Shown: positions 25,506 to 37,170 of the stretch, in pieces
How positions within the stretch are numbered: the first letter of the stretch is position 1
Layout: the number at the start of each line of letters is the position of its first letter
From: Collybia mongolica
Lineage: Eukaryota; Basidiomycota; Agaricomycetes; Agaricales; Clitocybaceae
Length of the DNA stretch: 64,000 nucleotides
NCBI GenBank assembly: GCA_013420905.1
Contig: JAAXNY010000004.1
Coordinates: 4,836,001 to 4,900,000, forward strand
Direction: 5' to 3'
The notes under the pieces: model-generated
Told to the model about the DNA's origin: nothing
The model's input: only the letters and a program-made list of their open reading frames with translations
Databases searched by the model: none
Program-made: the position numbers and the translations under genes

Positions 25506-25852
25506 ATAATTACCCTAATTCCAGCTTATAACAATCTTATATCTTGTACATGTGCTGTCTTAGGGACCACTTCTCCTCATTTAAGCCTCAATGATGATAA
25601 TAAGCTTGTGACCACGGAATCTTTCGCTTTGGTGACATAATCGAAAGAAAGATTATCTCACGATGAAATAAGTTCCTGCCATGACCGTGTCTTTCAGGAT
25701 CATTGAGATACGGTTCTTTCCCCGGAATTTGCGTGCGCACGAACTACGGTTCTGTCACGAAGGAAAGGACGGTCCGCAGTGCCGGAAACTTAGGCAATAC
25801 ACAACGCACTCGTCTCTGGCGTCTGTTAATATTCCTTTACCATCTATTCACA

Positions 25853-25988
25853 ATTAAGTGTACGAGATCCGGTAGTATTTAAAAGGTAAGTTGTGTTATA
25901 CACTCGTAAGCGCTTATTGTATTAAGTGTACGGTATCCGGTAGTATTTAAAAAATAAGTTGTGTTATACACTCGTAAGTGCCTATTGT
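25853..25988. repeat. Two tandem 68-base repeats
   Basis: Copies 25853-25920 and 25921-25988 share ATTAAGTGTACG, ATCCGGTAGTATTTAAAA and GTTATACACTCGTAAG, with about seven substitutions. They lie immediately downstream of the 3' end of the transposase gene. Confidence 0.9.
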
Positions 25989-26009
25989 AGTGAACAAGAT
26001 CTGCGCGAC

Positions 26010-29000
26010 TTATGACTGATACGTTTCGTGAGGATCGTGTATAAACAGACATGGAATGATGATGCTTACCCGATCGAGGGATAAGGCTACAATGCATTCT
26101 CTGTCAATATCATCAGGGGTATACACGAAAGATGCAAAGTGAGAAACCAGGTCAGTGGCTTTGATCACATGCGACATTTCCTTGAATACATTATAACAAA
26201 GCTTGACCTCCAGATGTGCGATGCAGCTGTATGGGTCAAGTGTTTTATGGTCTGTAGACAAGTCGGAATACTCTTGTACTATGAAGTATGGTTCAGTTAT
26301 GACTGATCCAGGTCCATCGACTACCGGGGTTTCCATATGAGAGTGGAGGAATATTTTCTTTATCCTTCCATGTAGGATTACATATGGGTGTGACGGGGAT
26401 CGGAATCGAATATATCCATCGCCCCTGGATGATGATGCAGTACCAAAGTTGATTCCTGAGACCTGAACGCGACTAATCTCTTGCACTCTATTGCTGAGCG
26501 GCGGGTTTGAGGTCCCGGTGGATCGCCACGAGATGTATGAATCGGCCGCGTTCCTCCCTATGTTCATACGCTCAAGAAAGGCACAATATTCTAGGTCATC
26601 TAGGGCGATGATTTTCTGACCATCTATTGGAGGTACTTCGATTGAGGATGCCCAGGAATGGATGTCACTGATAAGAGTTCCACGGGTAGCCGTGTCGAAT
26701 GCCCCTTGGAAATGTTTCATCATGTCTTTGTATTCAGGTTCCTGTGGCCAGTTATTCTCAAGCTGGGAAAGAGCTCCTCGCAAGTAGGAGCCCATGGGGA
26801 AAAACCGAAGAAAAGTTTTCTCTATTTGGCCTTGAGGAAAAAAATTAGTAACATGTGGACACAGTGAATGCATGGCGCACCTGGTTTGGAATTTGTGTTG
26901 AGATGCCTCAACATACCATTATAACGCTCAAATGGAAAAGTCCACCAGGAGTGAACGGGCCCAAACGACCGAAGGCACTCAATTAAATGAAGGCTTAGGT
27001 GATGGTTTGGGACGATCACAATGTCTCCAAATAGATCGGCCAACGTCTCGAGGTATCGTTTCATGTGTTTAGCGTAGATCGCGATTCGTTCAGTTGTGAG
27101 TGAACGCCGAGTTCCCCAGGTGATGGCTATGACCAAGTCGGTAAAATTTTGAAGTAAGGCCTTTTCACGTAGAGTCGAGGACGTCCCGCCCCAGATGCGG
27201 ACCAGGGTTATAATCAGGTTTACAGAGCAAATCGTCCGCCATTCATCAGCTTTGAGCTTCCCGTGGCTGGGGCTTCCAAAATTAGCTGGCCCAGGTTGGA
27301 TCCAAGAAGGAAGAGTTGTGGCTGCCATATCAAGGTGGACCTGCTTGAGTAGATCCGATCCAAGTACACTGTATGAAGATAGATCAGGTGCTCCATAGTC
27401 ATCTACATCATCTTCTTCTAAGACAAATTCTGAGGCCGGTTGAGACATGACAGATGGGACGACGATGGGGCTTGAAGCATTGTCATTGTACTGGAACAAA
27501 CTGTAAGTATGATACAGCTGACCGAACTCGCCACCCACCCAGTCCAGTAACGCCTTCGCATAATTTTCCTTGACAAAAGTCCCCTCAGTCCGAACCCCAT
27601 TTACATGTGCAAGTGCAATGAGATATCCCTTCCTAAGTCGCATTAATTTCTTTTCTTGCCCGTTTTTGATAGCATCGATGCCTTTCTGAAGTTCCTGAAG
27701 CTGTTTATGGGGTGAATGTACTTTGTTTGCCTTTTTGCCAGCTTTGATGGACAGACCCCAAACCCGACGACAATGGTGTTGGTATTCGCCTAAGAATAAA
27801 TTGTGCATAGCGTCCAACACTGTGAAATGTGTTGGGTCCCAATAAGGAAGCCTAAGAAGCTCCGACCAGCGCAGACCATGACGGTTGAAGATTGTCTCCC
27901 GTTCGCGATGACTAGAGGCATCGCGCCACCTACGAGCTTCACGAATGTGTTCCTCCCAGGCACGTCGTGGCCAACGTTCACAGTTAAAATCGTCTGCGAT
28001 TTCGTTTTTACGGACGCGGCAAAAGGAACAGAAATTATGAGCGGCATGCCCAGCAAAGCCTGCTGTTTTACGAAGAGCAGGTAGGTCGCAAACGACAGGG
28101 ATGATAGCACACTTCACCACACGACCAAATCTCTTCGCTGCTGTTCGTGAAAATCGGACACCTGGTTGCCACAGCTTGAGAAATTCGTCAACGATCGGTT
28201 TCAGTAGATGGTTGAGTTGTGTGACAGACGGTTCCTTCGGTCCAGGGATGATGCAGACGAGATATATATTCTCAGCCTTGTACCGGATGGCGGCAGGCAG
28301 GCTGAGGCATACCATGTATATCGCCCCAATAGAGTTGGATTTCCCTGATTGTTTATTGCCGTACGGGTTGAACCAATCCACAAACATACTGAAGACGAGG
28401 TGGAGTTCGTCATTTTTGCACTCAGACCATGGTCGCCCATCGGGGCCTTTGAAGTTTTGAAGAACGTCCGCATCGAATATATCCGTAACTTTGGATCCCA
28501 GGGCTCGCGTTGATGACCATGACTGTTCCATATATTGCTCCAAAATTGGTTCACGTGAAAGCAGTCGGGCAAGCCAGGAGGCGGGTGTTTGTATTCCATA
28601 CGTCTTTCGAGGTTGCTTCCTCCCTTTCACCTGCATGACAAGATTCGCCCCACATGGTGGTCCATCTAATGCCGTCCACGCACATGTATCAGGGTATGTC
28701 GGATCCGGAGATTCACCAATAAACATTGGGGCATATATGGCAAAGCACTGAGGGCAACACGCGTACTCTTCAATTTCAGGTTCAATGTCAAAACGCCGAA
28801 GGGTCGTTGCCATACTTTTAGGGATATCGGCCAAGAGGCGATCGCGAAGGGCTGCTGAGTCTGGGCCTACTCGCTTGTACATCAATGCCCCCGCTATGCC
28901 AACACGGGCGGTGGAAAGGATTAATTCGGAGTCTACGCGGGAGACGGCACAGATAACATGGAGTCCGACCACCATAGCAAGTATCGCAAGTAAAAATGGT

Positions 29001-30003
29001 TCGGAAGGAAGGCGACTTCGTGGGTTGAAATAGCGTTCTGAAAGAAGATGTGAGCAAGGTCAGCGTACGAGCTCAAGAAACACTGACCAGTATCTACCAT
29101 CATTGGCGTCACGATGTGGCTTTTGAGAGGCTTCCCGTTAATATCATATACTGGTCCCATGAGGCCAGCCTTAACCATTTCCCTTTTCCAGCATCCACAT
29201 ATTATCTCATCTAGGCTTTGAAGCTCCTTATTGATTGCCTTTTGCATCCCTCCGCATTTTCCAACCGTGCCCAAATCTTTGTTTTTTCCGACACCGGCTT
29301 GCGAACGGGCTGAATCAACGATATCTAACATGGTGTGGAGCCAATTGAAGTGGGCCACGAACGCATAGTTTCGGGGATCATTGGAGGCAAGTGAAGGAAC
29401 TGAATCTGAGGTCGTCAACGGTTGACGGGAGAAAATTACCACCTGCTGCCGATCGAAGCTCGATATTCGCAGATCGATATCTGATTGTATTCCATCCAGT
29501 TCTCGATTGAGCTGCTGAATATCAGTACTAGATGGTTTCTAAAGATTATGTCAGCTTTCAGGGACCACTCTGGGTGAGAGCCTTACAGGGGAAGGACTAC
29601 GTGAACCACGAGAGCGTCCTACAGTCGTAGAAGGTTGCGATGCGAAGTCGGTTGTTCGTGAAGGTAAAGATTCAGTTCTTGTTTCAGTGGATAGTGTCGC
29701 AGCCAATAATGCTGCTTCGAGGGCTCGCTGTTCCTGCTTTTCCTGCTTGATTTCTGCGTATTCCCTAAACAGATGACGTTCGGTTTCCGTGCGTTGATGT
29801 CGAACGTACATCTTCCGAGGTATGGTGGAACCTCTCCGCAGTTCCCCAGGGCGCAGGGGGTCCGGCTCCGTATGGATGATGCACGCATCGCACTGACAGA
29901 ACTTTTTGTCCATTGGACAGGTCACTGGACGCGTTGCAGGCCAGACTTGAGATTTGGGGGGAGGTATAAATAGGTATTCATTGGGTGGGCTTGTACGTGC
30001 CAT
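26010..30003 (-). CDS. Tnp2-family (CACTA/EnSpm) transposase
   Basis: Four exons: 30003-29587, 29538-29088, 29037-26881 and 26830-26010. They total 3,846 bases with no internal stop, giving 1,281 residues. Landmarks of the agaricomycete Tnp2 transposase are present: an N-terminal CQCDAC pair, a CCPQCFAIY zinc motif with a later CAW...C, then FNPYGNKQSGKSNSIGAIYM, FCSFCRVRK and the DPTHFTVLDAMHNLFLGEYQ block. The C-terminal part ends near DRECIVALSLDRVS. The enzyme would cut and rejoin element ends in the nucleus through a DDE-type active site. Every intron is phase-consistent, so the gene looks intact. I found no CACTA...TAGTG ends around it. It may therefore be part of a larger element, an element with lost ends, or a domesticated copy. 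Confidence 0.85.
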
Positions 30004-30360
30004 GAAGCCCTTTCAGGAAATGCATGCCTCTGATCCAGGACAATGGATTCGATTATCATACACCGTTTATCTCAACTGGACAAAGGGAACTGACCTTCAT
30101 GACAATCATATGGTAACGGTTGAAACGTTGACAACATTTACGGGAGGTCACATGATTATAATCGATCAGTGCGTGCCAATGCGGGGATCGGACTTGCTGA
30201 AAAAAATGCGCACATCCTTCCGACCATTTGTTTAAGTCCGTTTCCTCACTATCATGATCAGGATCAGGATCAAGGGCTAAAATTGATCATTGCGTCCCTT
30301 GACATCGTGACCTTTCTAGTCAAAACAACCGCGCCCCACACGCTCTCTCAGTCTCAAGTT

Positions 30361-31187
30361 TTAGACAGGTAGGCCCGTCGGGAACAAGCCACCAAAATAT
30401 TCGACATCTACATCCTCTTCATCTACAACCTCGTCCTCAGATGCCACACCCAGGCTACTCTCGCGTCTCAATACTACATTGATATGACTTTTTAGTTCCT
30501 GTAACATAGGTTCTTCAACGGGTGGAGAGTGTATGGCCTCGAGACATTCTGGACAGGGATTAGAGAAGCGACGATCATTGGGGAGAAGTATATCATGGAG
30601 GTTAGCCAATTCATCATCAGACCTGGGGACTTCTCGCATGTTCTGGGGCAAGTACTTCATCGTATTAAGTCTGTGACGAAGAATAGACCAAAAGTGGTCT
30701 CTTAAACATTGGCCACAGAAAGATTGACCACACTCTAAACTGTTGAAAAGGTCAGTAAATCAAGAAATGCTTTCGAGATGAGTGCTGGCTGACGTGAATG
30801 GTTGGTACATGGTTTTTGTGCATGACGGGCAGGACAGTAATGTTTTGGAAACCTTTCGAATCTATGTGCGGCAATTAGTTAAAGGAGGCAATACGCATTC
30901 TCAACGCACACTCTCAAGTTGTTGTGTTATGGGGAGAATTGTTGATAACAGGTTGATGTTGTCTGTTTGAATTTTCGAGATTTTTTTCCTAAAAGAGAGT
31001 TCGTCTAGGTGAGTGTTAGTGATGAATGGTACACGAAACAAGAGAGTTAGCGAACACAGTTAAGCTTTCCCAAAGCTTTCTTGAGCTGCTTGGAGCCATT
31101 ATGGTGGCTGCTGGTCAGTTCCTGGTTGGGGCGGCTTCCGGAACGACGAGCCCGTTGGGACTTGGAAGTGCTGGCGCTGGGAAGCAT
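30361..31187 (-). CDS. RING-finger-like protein (RING copy 2), altered ligand
   Basis: Start taken at ATG 31187; a longer start at 31337 is possible. The first exon is basic and Ser-rich. The second encodes a CPSC pair, and the exon from about 30740 encodes CGQSFCGQCLRDHF, then CPECLEAIHSPPVEEPML. It ends with a YFGGLFPTGLPV tail, stop at 30361. Against its paralogues, the His of the CGH triplet is Gln, so the fourth zinc ligand is missing. The acidic insert after the RING (a DEVVDEEDVDVE run) is also distinctive. The segment upstream of the RING has several stops in any simple reading, so the intron model is tentative. The gene may be a decaying copy or a RING that no longer binds its second zinc normally. 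Confidence 0.55.
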
Positions 31188-31666
31188 TGTGGGCAATACT
31201 AGGTGGGGCAGGGGGGGGATGGTCCAGTGTATATATTGTGCAATCCACGGCAGAAAATTGCCTTCATTCAAAGCATCAGAGAGCCTGCAATTTGAAGGTT
31301 GCAGGCCCGTCTCAGTCAAAATGACTACTCCTTTCAAACGTTGAACGTATCACATCTTTCCCCACGGGGAAAATGTGAAGAGTGAAGGATGTGAAGAGTG
31401 AAGGGATAGGTGTGTCGTGTCTGAGTCTTGCTTTGTGCTAATAAGCGATATTCATATTGTTACGCCGCCGTCATGACCAATAGCTACCGTGCAAGGCCCT
31501 TGCCAAAGGATTCTTTCTAGGACTCAAACAATCGGGCCGACTGTGTTGGGCAGCGCTGGGAAGAAAGAGAGGGACTACTTAAATGTGCACCATGCTCGCC
31601 ATTCTCTTGAACACCACTGAACTACTTTTCTTAGTATTTCACTTATACTACCTAACCTCTCTAATC

Positions 31667-32076
31667 ATGAAAAAAACCATCGCGCGCGCCGCCACTACAG
31701 GTTAGCTCCCCTCGGTTTCTTAATGGTAGCGGCTCGCTAAATCCTCGTAGGCTCCAGTCGCGCTTCTGAATCATCGCCGAACGTCGTCATGGGTCATTCC
31801 CGAAATGATCGGAAACACAGAATAAAGAGGCCACGGAACGCATTCTTCATCTTCAGGGCAACCACCTACCTTGAAAACAAAACGGGTGGCTCCCGATTTA
31901 CCTCTCAGGCTGCCCTGAGCCGCGCAGCCGGCGCTCGATGGAAATCTCTTACCCCTGAAGAAAAGGCGCCGTTCATACAGCAGGCAATTGAAGAGAGAAG
32001 ACAGCATCGGCAGGCTCATCCAGATTACCAATATCATGCCCGGTGCAGCAAGGGTTCTTTGAAGACAAAACTCTGA
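31667..32076 (+). CDS. HMG-box DNA-binding protein
   Basis: Exon 1 at 31667-31701 and exon 2 from about 31752 join in phase 1 across a 50-base intron, giving about 120 residues. The HMG box is clear: IKRPRNAFFIFRATTYLE, then LSRAAGARWKSLTPEEKAPF, then a helix ending QAHPDYQYH, close to the MATA-type subclass in which KRPxNAFxxFR opens the domain. Such proteins bend DNA and regulate transcription in the nucleus. The product is little more than the box with short basic tails. It lies between RING genes, in opposite orientation to copy 2. There is no evidence tying it to mating type. TATA-like TACTTAAATG lies at 31574-31583. Confidence 0.8.
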
Positions 32077-32423
32077 CTCCGCATCGGATCAGTGAGTACC
32101 TTATGTTTAGCACTCAGTATTCATCGCGCCGAGACCGATTTTCAAAGGAATGCAATTTGTCTGACCCTGCGAGGGCTGATTGATATAATAAGGGTCATCT
32201 TCCAGCCGCATCATAGCCTATTCACAACTGAAATAGGATAAATTGACGATGTACTTGGTAGTGGTAGGTATTTACGCAGATCTATAAGAAGTGAGAGCCC
32301 GGGTGACCCAGTGACTTTGAATCACCTCTTTAATTCGATGTATTCACCAAACAACGAGTTCGGAAAAGACTCTGATGTTTCCCTATTTTTCGGACGACTA
32401 TATACAATTTCCACTCATTGACC

Positions 32424-33031
32424 ATGGTGATTCAGGACAACAACGGAAGCGCAAGGGTCACAGCTTTACGAAAAAGCCTTGCCAACAAAGAGGCGGTACG
32501 CGCCAACTACAACTGTCCAAAAAGTAAATTCACCTGATGTGTAACCTTCTAGAAAATCGTTCAGTTGGAAAACCTCTTAGTAATTGAAAGGAATAAAGCG
32601 AAGGAGATCATCGAAGAGAGGAAGAGGAAACAGATATCTCTTGATGAGGTATGTGGCTGAATATGTGCTTCATATGGCCCCGCTGCTAATTTAGAGGATC
32701 ATCGGGTTAGATTGTCCAAATACTGAACAAACACAGGTGGTGTCGGCATTGTGGTAGATCTCCTCGACGTCTTCGAATGTACGCTATTCCAGCTTTGTGA
32801 AATTTCATTCATATATATACTGTTTCTAGATTCCCAGTGTGTCTGCACGCGTGTTACATTCGATGTATTAGTAAACTCTGGAAAGAGATGGGAGATTTCG
32901 TTTGTCCTGTGTGCTCAATGGCCCTTGAACGCACCACACCCTTCGCATCTGAGTTGTTAGATCGCTTATCATATGGGATTGAAAACATGCTCGTCGACCA
33001 TCCTGCGCTTGAGCGCGATGTCTTCCTTTGA
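32424..33031 (+). CDS. Coiled-coil RING-like protein (RING copy 5)
   Basis: Starts at an ACCATGG context ATG (32424-32426). Four exons can be joined in frame. Exon 2 encodes a charged coiled coil (IVQLENLLVIERNKAKEII), exon 3 begins at about 32713 and carries CRHC, and exon 4 begins at about 32830 and carries CLHACYIRC and later FVCPVC. Together these give C-x2-C, C-x-H, C, C and C-x2-C, a RING layout, although spacing inside the central cluster (C-x-H-x-C-x3-C) is one residue off the usual C-x-H-x2-C-x2-C. Stop at 33029-33031. The protein resembles TRIM-like coil plus RING order reversed (coil first). Likely an E3-type ubiquitin ligase by family, not shown. Confidence 0.55.
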
Positions 33032-33296
33032 CATATGGCTGATGGGAGACAGGTTTACTGTAGATTTTCTTTCAGAAGATAACGTATGATGCATGGTGTA
33101 GATATACAAGTTGAAAAAAGGAAACCAAGGTATCGGAAGCTATCGGGCCATTAATGTGAGCTATCTTTTATAGTGACCAAAACGCTGCTTTGTGCGAGGT
33201 ATTATATATACTACATATGTATGTGCATAAGTACCGGGTATTCGTGAGAGTGACAAATTTGTGTAAAAATAAAGGGCGAGTACTTGGCGTTCGGGT

Positions 33297-34505
33297 TTAA
33301 GTATACCTCCTAAATGGGAGATAGAAAAGACCATTGAAATAGCCAAGCGTAACAACCCCCTGTTCCTCACAGAATTGGCGTTGAGCACCTGCAGCTTGGT
33401 TTTCCGAGATTACGTGATCGGCAGCTTCAATGAGGTCCTTCATTGCCAATGACTCCACTGGCGGGAGGGTGATAGCTGCAGAGCAAGTTGAGCCACGTGT
33501 GGGGCAGTGGTAGGTGAAGACTGATTCTGGCGGGGTGGAATGCCGAAGAAGGACTGTCGCAAGGTAGTTGTGTTGCTGATGGCTGGTTGGAGCTCTTTGG
33601 TAATCGTATAGAATAGAGTGCCTGGGAAGGTAATGTAGATTGGCTAGTTTTTCACGAAGGGAAGTCTGGAAGTAGGTGCGAAGGCATGGTGCGCAAAAAG
33701 AGTGCCCACAAGTCAGGCTAGATGAAGATGTCCGGGACGCTTTTAGTGAAGCACACAGTGACAGATATATTTATATACTCTTACACGAATGGCCTGCGCA
33801 TGAATAAATTACACAGTGTGCATCTGGTCACTTGGTGAATATGTGTTTTCAGCTATAGAAGTATACATGTAAGTTGCGGTCAAGGGTGATATGAGGTTAT
33901 TACATACATCCTCCAGATCTCTTTCCAAATCCGGGAGAGGAGCGAGGGTAGATGTTAATATACTGTTAGAGCCCTTTAGATTCCCAGATTTATGAGTTAG
34001 AGTTGGAAAAAAAAAATAGCGACCTTACTTGAACATTTCCAGATCCCGCAACACCTCCCAGGTTGTCCAATACCATGGTATTATCACCAATTGGATTGTT
34101 GGAACTGGCTACAAGGTCCATAGTCGTTCCGGGATTCTCGATAGCAGGGCCATTGATGACAAAATCATCGACGGTCGGATCGTCGAATGTGGTGCTGGAA
34201 TGCCCAGGAATGACATCATCAATGATGGGAACCACAATGCGAGAGGATGCGACAACGGTATTATCGACAGTGGTGGGTGCAGTTTGAGCGACTGCAAATG
34301 TGTTGGAATGTTCGACTATGGTTTCGTCAACGGGAGCTATGGCCTGAGGTGTAGAGCGCCTCTGACGTTCTGCTTTACACCTAACCGATCGTAAGGGGTT
34401 ACGGCGAGGAGACACTGATGTAGGAGGTGTGATACTGGCCCTTCTGCAATGGGCCGGGAAGGGCGTAATAGTTGGGCGTTCGCGAGTAGTGCTAGCACGA
34501 GGCAT
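33297..34505 (-). CDS. RING-finger protein (RING copy 3)
   Basis: Exon 1 (34505 to about 34030) is basic at the start then acidic and Thr/Val/Asp-rich, probably disordered. After further introns comes CTLC with an MRRPF stretch, an intron, then LTCGHSFCAPCLRTYF and a late CPTRGSTC pair, completing C3HC4. The C-terminus has the family tail, here GYFNGLFYLP, with stop TAA at 33299-33297. Compared with copy 4 the last pair is C-x5-C rather than C-x2-C. Likely E3 ubiquitin ligase by family. Orientation is head-to-head with copy 4, separated by about 960 bases. Confidence 0.68.
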
Positions 34506-35465
34506 AGATCCTAATATGAAGAGATAGAGGTTCGTTGCTCATAGTCATAATATTTATATGTGCTGAATCCCAAGGGTTGGAGTGACAAAGAGTGCTATGT
34601 TCTACAGAGTAAGGGCGTAGACAGCCATTGTTACTGTAACAAAGATGCGGAAAATATTCGGGTGAAATAAAAGTCAAGTAATTCAAATGGCTTACCCTGA
34701 GTTCGTTGTAGTTCAATATGAGCTGTGGGACATCTCAAATTTAAGGCCTCGGGCCTCAAGATCCTATAACTCAGTATATGTTGGACATACCTATTCAATC
34801 TGTACCGTTCATCATGGCTCTGAGGCTCGAATAATAGATTGCTAATGCAAGTAAGTCTTGGGTTTGTGCGAACCCGAATCAGGAAAGATCAGGAACTCAA
34901 AAAAAAGGTCACATGCACAACTGACCATTCTATTCGCCACATACCTTTCAAACTCGGCCTGGTAAACATTGGCTTCATTCTTTGTTTTCGTCTCATGACT
35001 CGGCCTGGTTTTGGACCCCGCTTGTTTGTGTTTCTTGGCCTCATGCTCAGGTCCAGCACTCAGCTTCGTCAGTCCAATGTTCTTCATTTATTAACTACGA
35101 ACCCTTACTGACTCAATTTGAGCCCTCCTCAATCATGGAAGGATGCGTGTTTGTCATAGATGAAAGTTACCTTGGTACAACAACGCCCTTTGTCTCTGTT
35201 CACTTATTGGTGGGTTTTGAATGGACTCTGGCAAGATCTAGGGAATGGGGATCAACAATCGTTCCAGGTTCTTTGTCCTTCATATCTCGTGGTCACATAT
35301 GCGCGCTCTTCGTCGGTTACATAACTGCGACTCCATTCATGCACCAAACTGCCAATTACGGACTCCCCCTCAAACTACCTCTCGTGCTGGCTATCAGCAT
35401 TAGGCTCCGGTCATAAACAACGCGCAAGCTTTGCAAACAACGGGTTTGTTCTCATTGGAGTCAAC
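34506..35465. other. Shared upstream region of two divergent RING genes
   Basis: No gene with recognisable motifs. A duplicated phrase (GACTCGGCCTGGTTTTGGACC and similar words at 34950-35040) is low-grade internal repetition. Probably a bidirectional promoter region for copies 3 and 4. Confidence 0.4.
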
Positions 35466-36227
35466 ATGGCGGATAGAGAAAGATCTTGTGATGACACGGC
35501 AATAACTGGTGCACCCCCGAACGGTGAAGAGGGTGAAGAGATACAGCGAGAATGTTTTGAATCCCCTGAACAAGTGAGTCACATCAAATGCGAAACTTTG
35601 TTGCTTGTTTTTGATAAAAATGTTATCCTTTAAGGGCCTTCGCCCACTTATGCCTATGGCTGGTTTATCAAGGGTACGTCCTAATTGACTGGTCCAATAA
35701 TGTGTTACTCTATATTGTATATATCTACAGTTAAAACAAGTGTTGGATGACGCAACTCAGTGCAGCATATGTTATTTGTCAATGAGAAGACCATTTGCGT
35801 AAGTCATATCTTGAAGCCGGTACAATGCTGACAAGGGTGATATAGTCTCCATTGTGGGCATTCATTCTGCAGCTCTTGCCTTCGCACAAACTTCCGGCAT
35901 CATATACGCGAGAAGCTGAAAAGCTTGACTTTCATGGAAAATGCACCTCAAGAACCCCCGACAAACTATAAAGAACTCGGTGTTTTACTTGAGTTCCTTG
36001 GAGAGAGACACAAAGTGCATTATGTTAGAGGGATATTTACACATATGTGCCCTTATTGCCGGACGCTCACTGATATACCTCCAGTTGAATCCCCCTTACT
36101 GAATGGCCTTATTGATAGGGTGGAGGCAGTATGTGGAGGAATCAGCTTGCCAAAGTGTGACGAGGAACAGTTCACTGGACAGTATTTTGATGGGCTCTTT
36201 TTTGTTCCTGCTCCACATTGTAGTTAA
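35466..36227 (+). CDS. RING-finger protein (RING copy 4), best-preserved member
   Basis: Four exons from ATG 35466-35468. The third encodes LKQVLDDATQCSICYLSMRR. An intron follows PF, then exon 4 gives LHCGHSFCSSCLRTNF and, 90 residues on, MCPYC. This forms a complete C3HC4 RING with an unusually long loop before the last pair. The tail is YFDGLFFVP, stop at 36225-36227. The product is about 200 residues with an acidic N-terminus. All ligands are present and splice frames agree, so this is the reference copy for the local family. The role in ubiquitin transfer is inferred from the domain only. Confidence 0.74.
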
Positions 36228-37170
36228 AATTATATCTATATAGTGACTATTCATTCTATTCGAGACCTGAGATCGGCCCCAGTACGACTTCGAGTCAAAT
36301 AGTCTAATGACAGGACCTCGAAGCTTATTTTTCGGACCCTCTAGCCTTGCGATTTCTTTCATCGGACCCTGTCAGACCCCGGAGGGCTTCACCGGGCTTC
36401 TTTTATGAGGCCAAATTTGAAATTTGAACACCACGTTGCTTCAGTTATCATGGAGAGTGTGTAATTTCATTGTTACGGTGACAAGGGATAAAGATTCTCA
36501 CAAGACTTCGCGCACATGTCCCAGGTCATTTAACAAATTTCTGACTCTGCCCGCCTAAAGCGGGAAGCAGCCAGCGTTGCTCAGTTCAGCTTCCGGTACT
36601 CATGGGTCGGTCTTCCTCCCTTCGCTACCCTGAAACATACGACTCACAAAGGTTGTCCGTCAGGTCGCACATGTGACAGAACATCAGAATGGAATATCTC
36701 ATTTACTGCTGCTGGCACACAATCACTTGTACAATGTACGCCCACCTCGTCTCTTCTTTCTTTCAACGACAAGATATCATGTCTGACCTTTTGATTTTGA
36801 TATCAGGTTCGAAGCGACCTGTCTGATTGCTTACTAGCTGCATAATAAGATCTGTGATTCTTAAAAATCACTGTTAAGCTAAGTTCTCATTACCGTTGCA
36901 TTAGTCAGTGACTGATACGCAAACACTTGTCCTCCAGTTTTATTCACAAATGTGACACTACACAACCAAGCACTAGGCTGAAACAGTGACCCTACCCACA
37001 GAATTTTGTTCACATTGGTTGTTTACCATGGGGGAGGAGTGCATGAAAAATAATAATCAATTGTCGGATAACATGGTACGAAGACACTTTAACTTCATCA
37101 TCTCATCATGTATCGAAAATATGTTACTTTTTGACTCCCCATTGTGTGTCCTAAATGTTTAACAATTTGC
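36228..37170. other. Intergenic, nothing recognised
   Basis: AT-rich, no motif-bearing frame. Confidence 0.45.

Noticed and set aside
25988..25993. GTAGTG as a CACTA-type terminus of the Tnp2 element
   Set aside because: Its orientation would place the element to the left, away from the transposase gene, and no matching partner was seen.
34839..35416. Plus-strand frames between the divergent RING genes
   Set aside because: Composition and lack of motifs suggest chance frames; they overlap the presumed promoter region.
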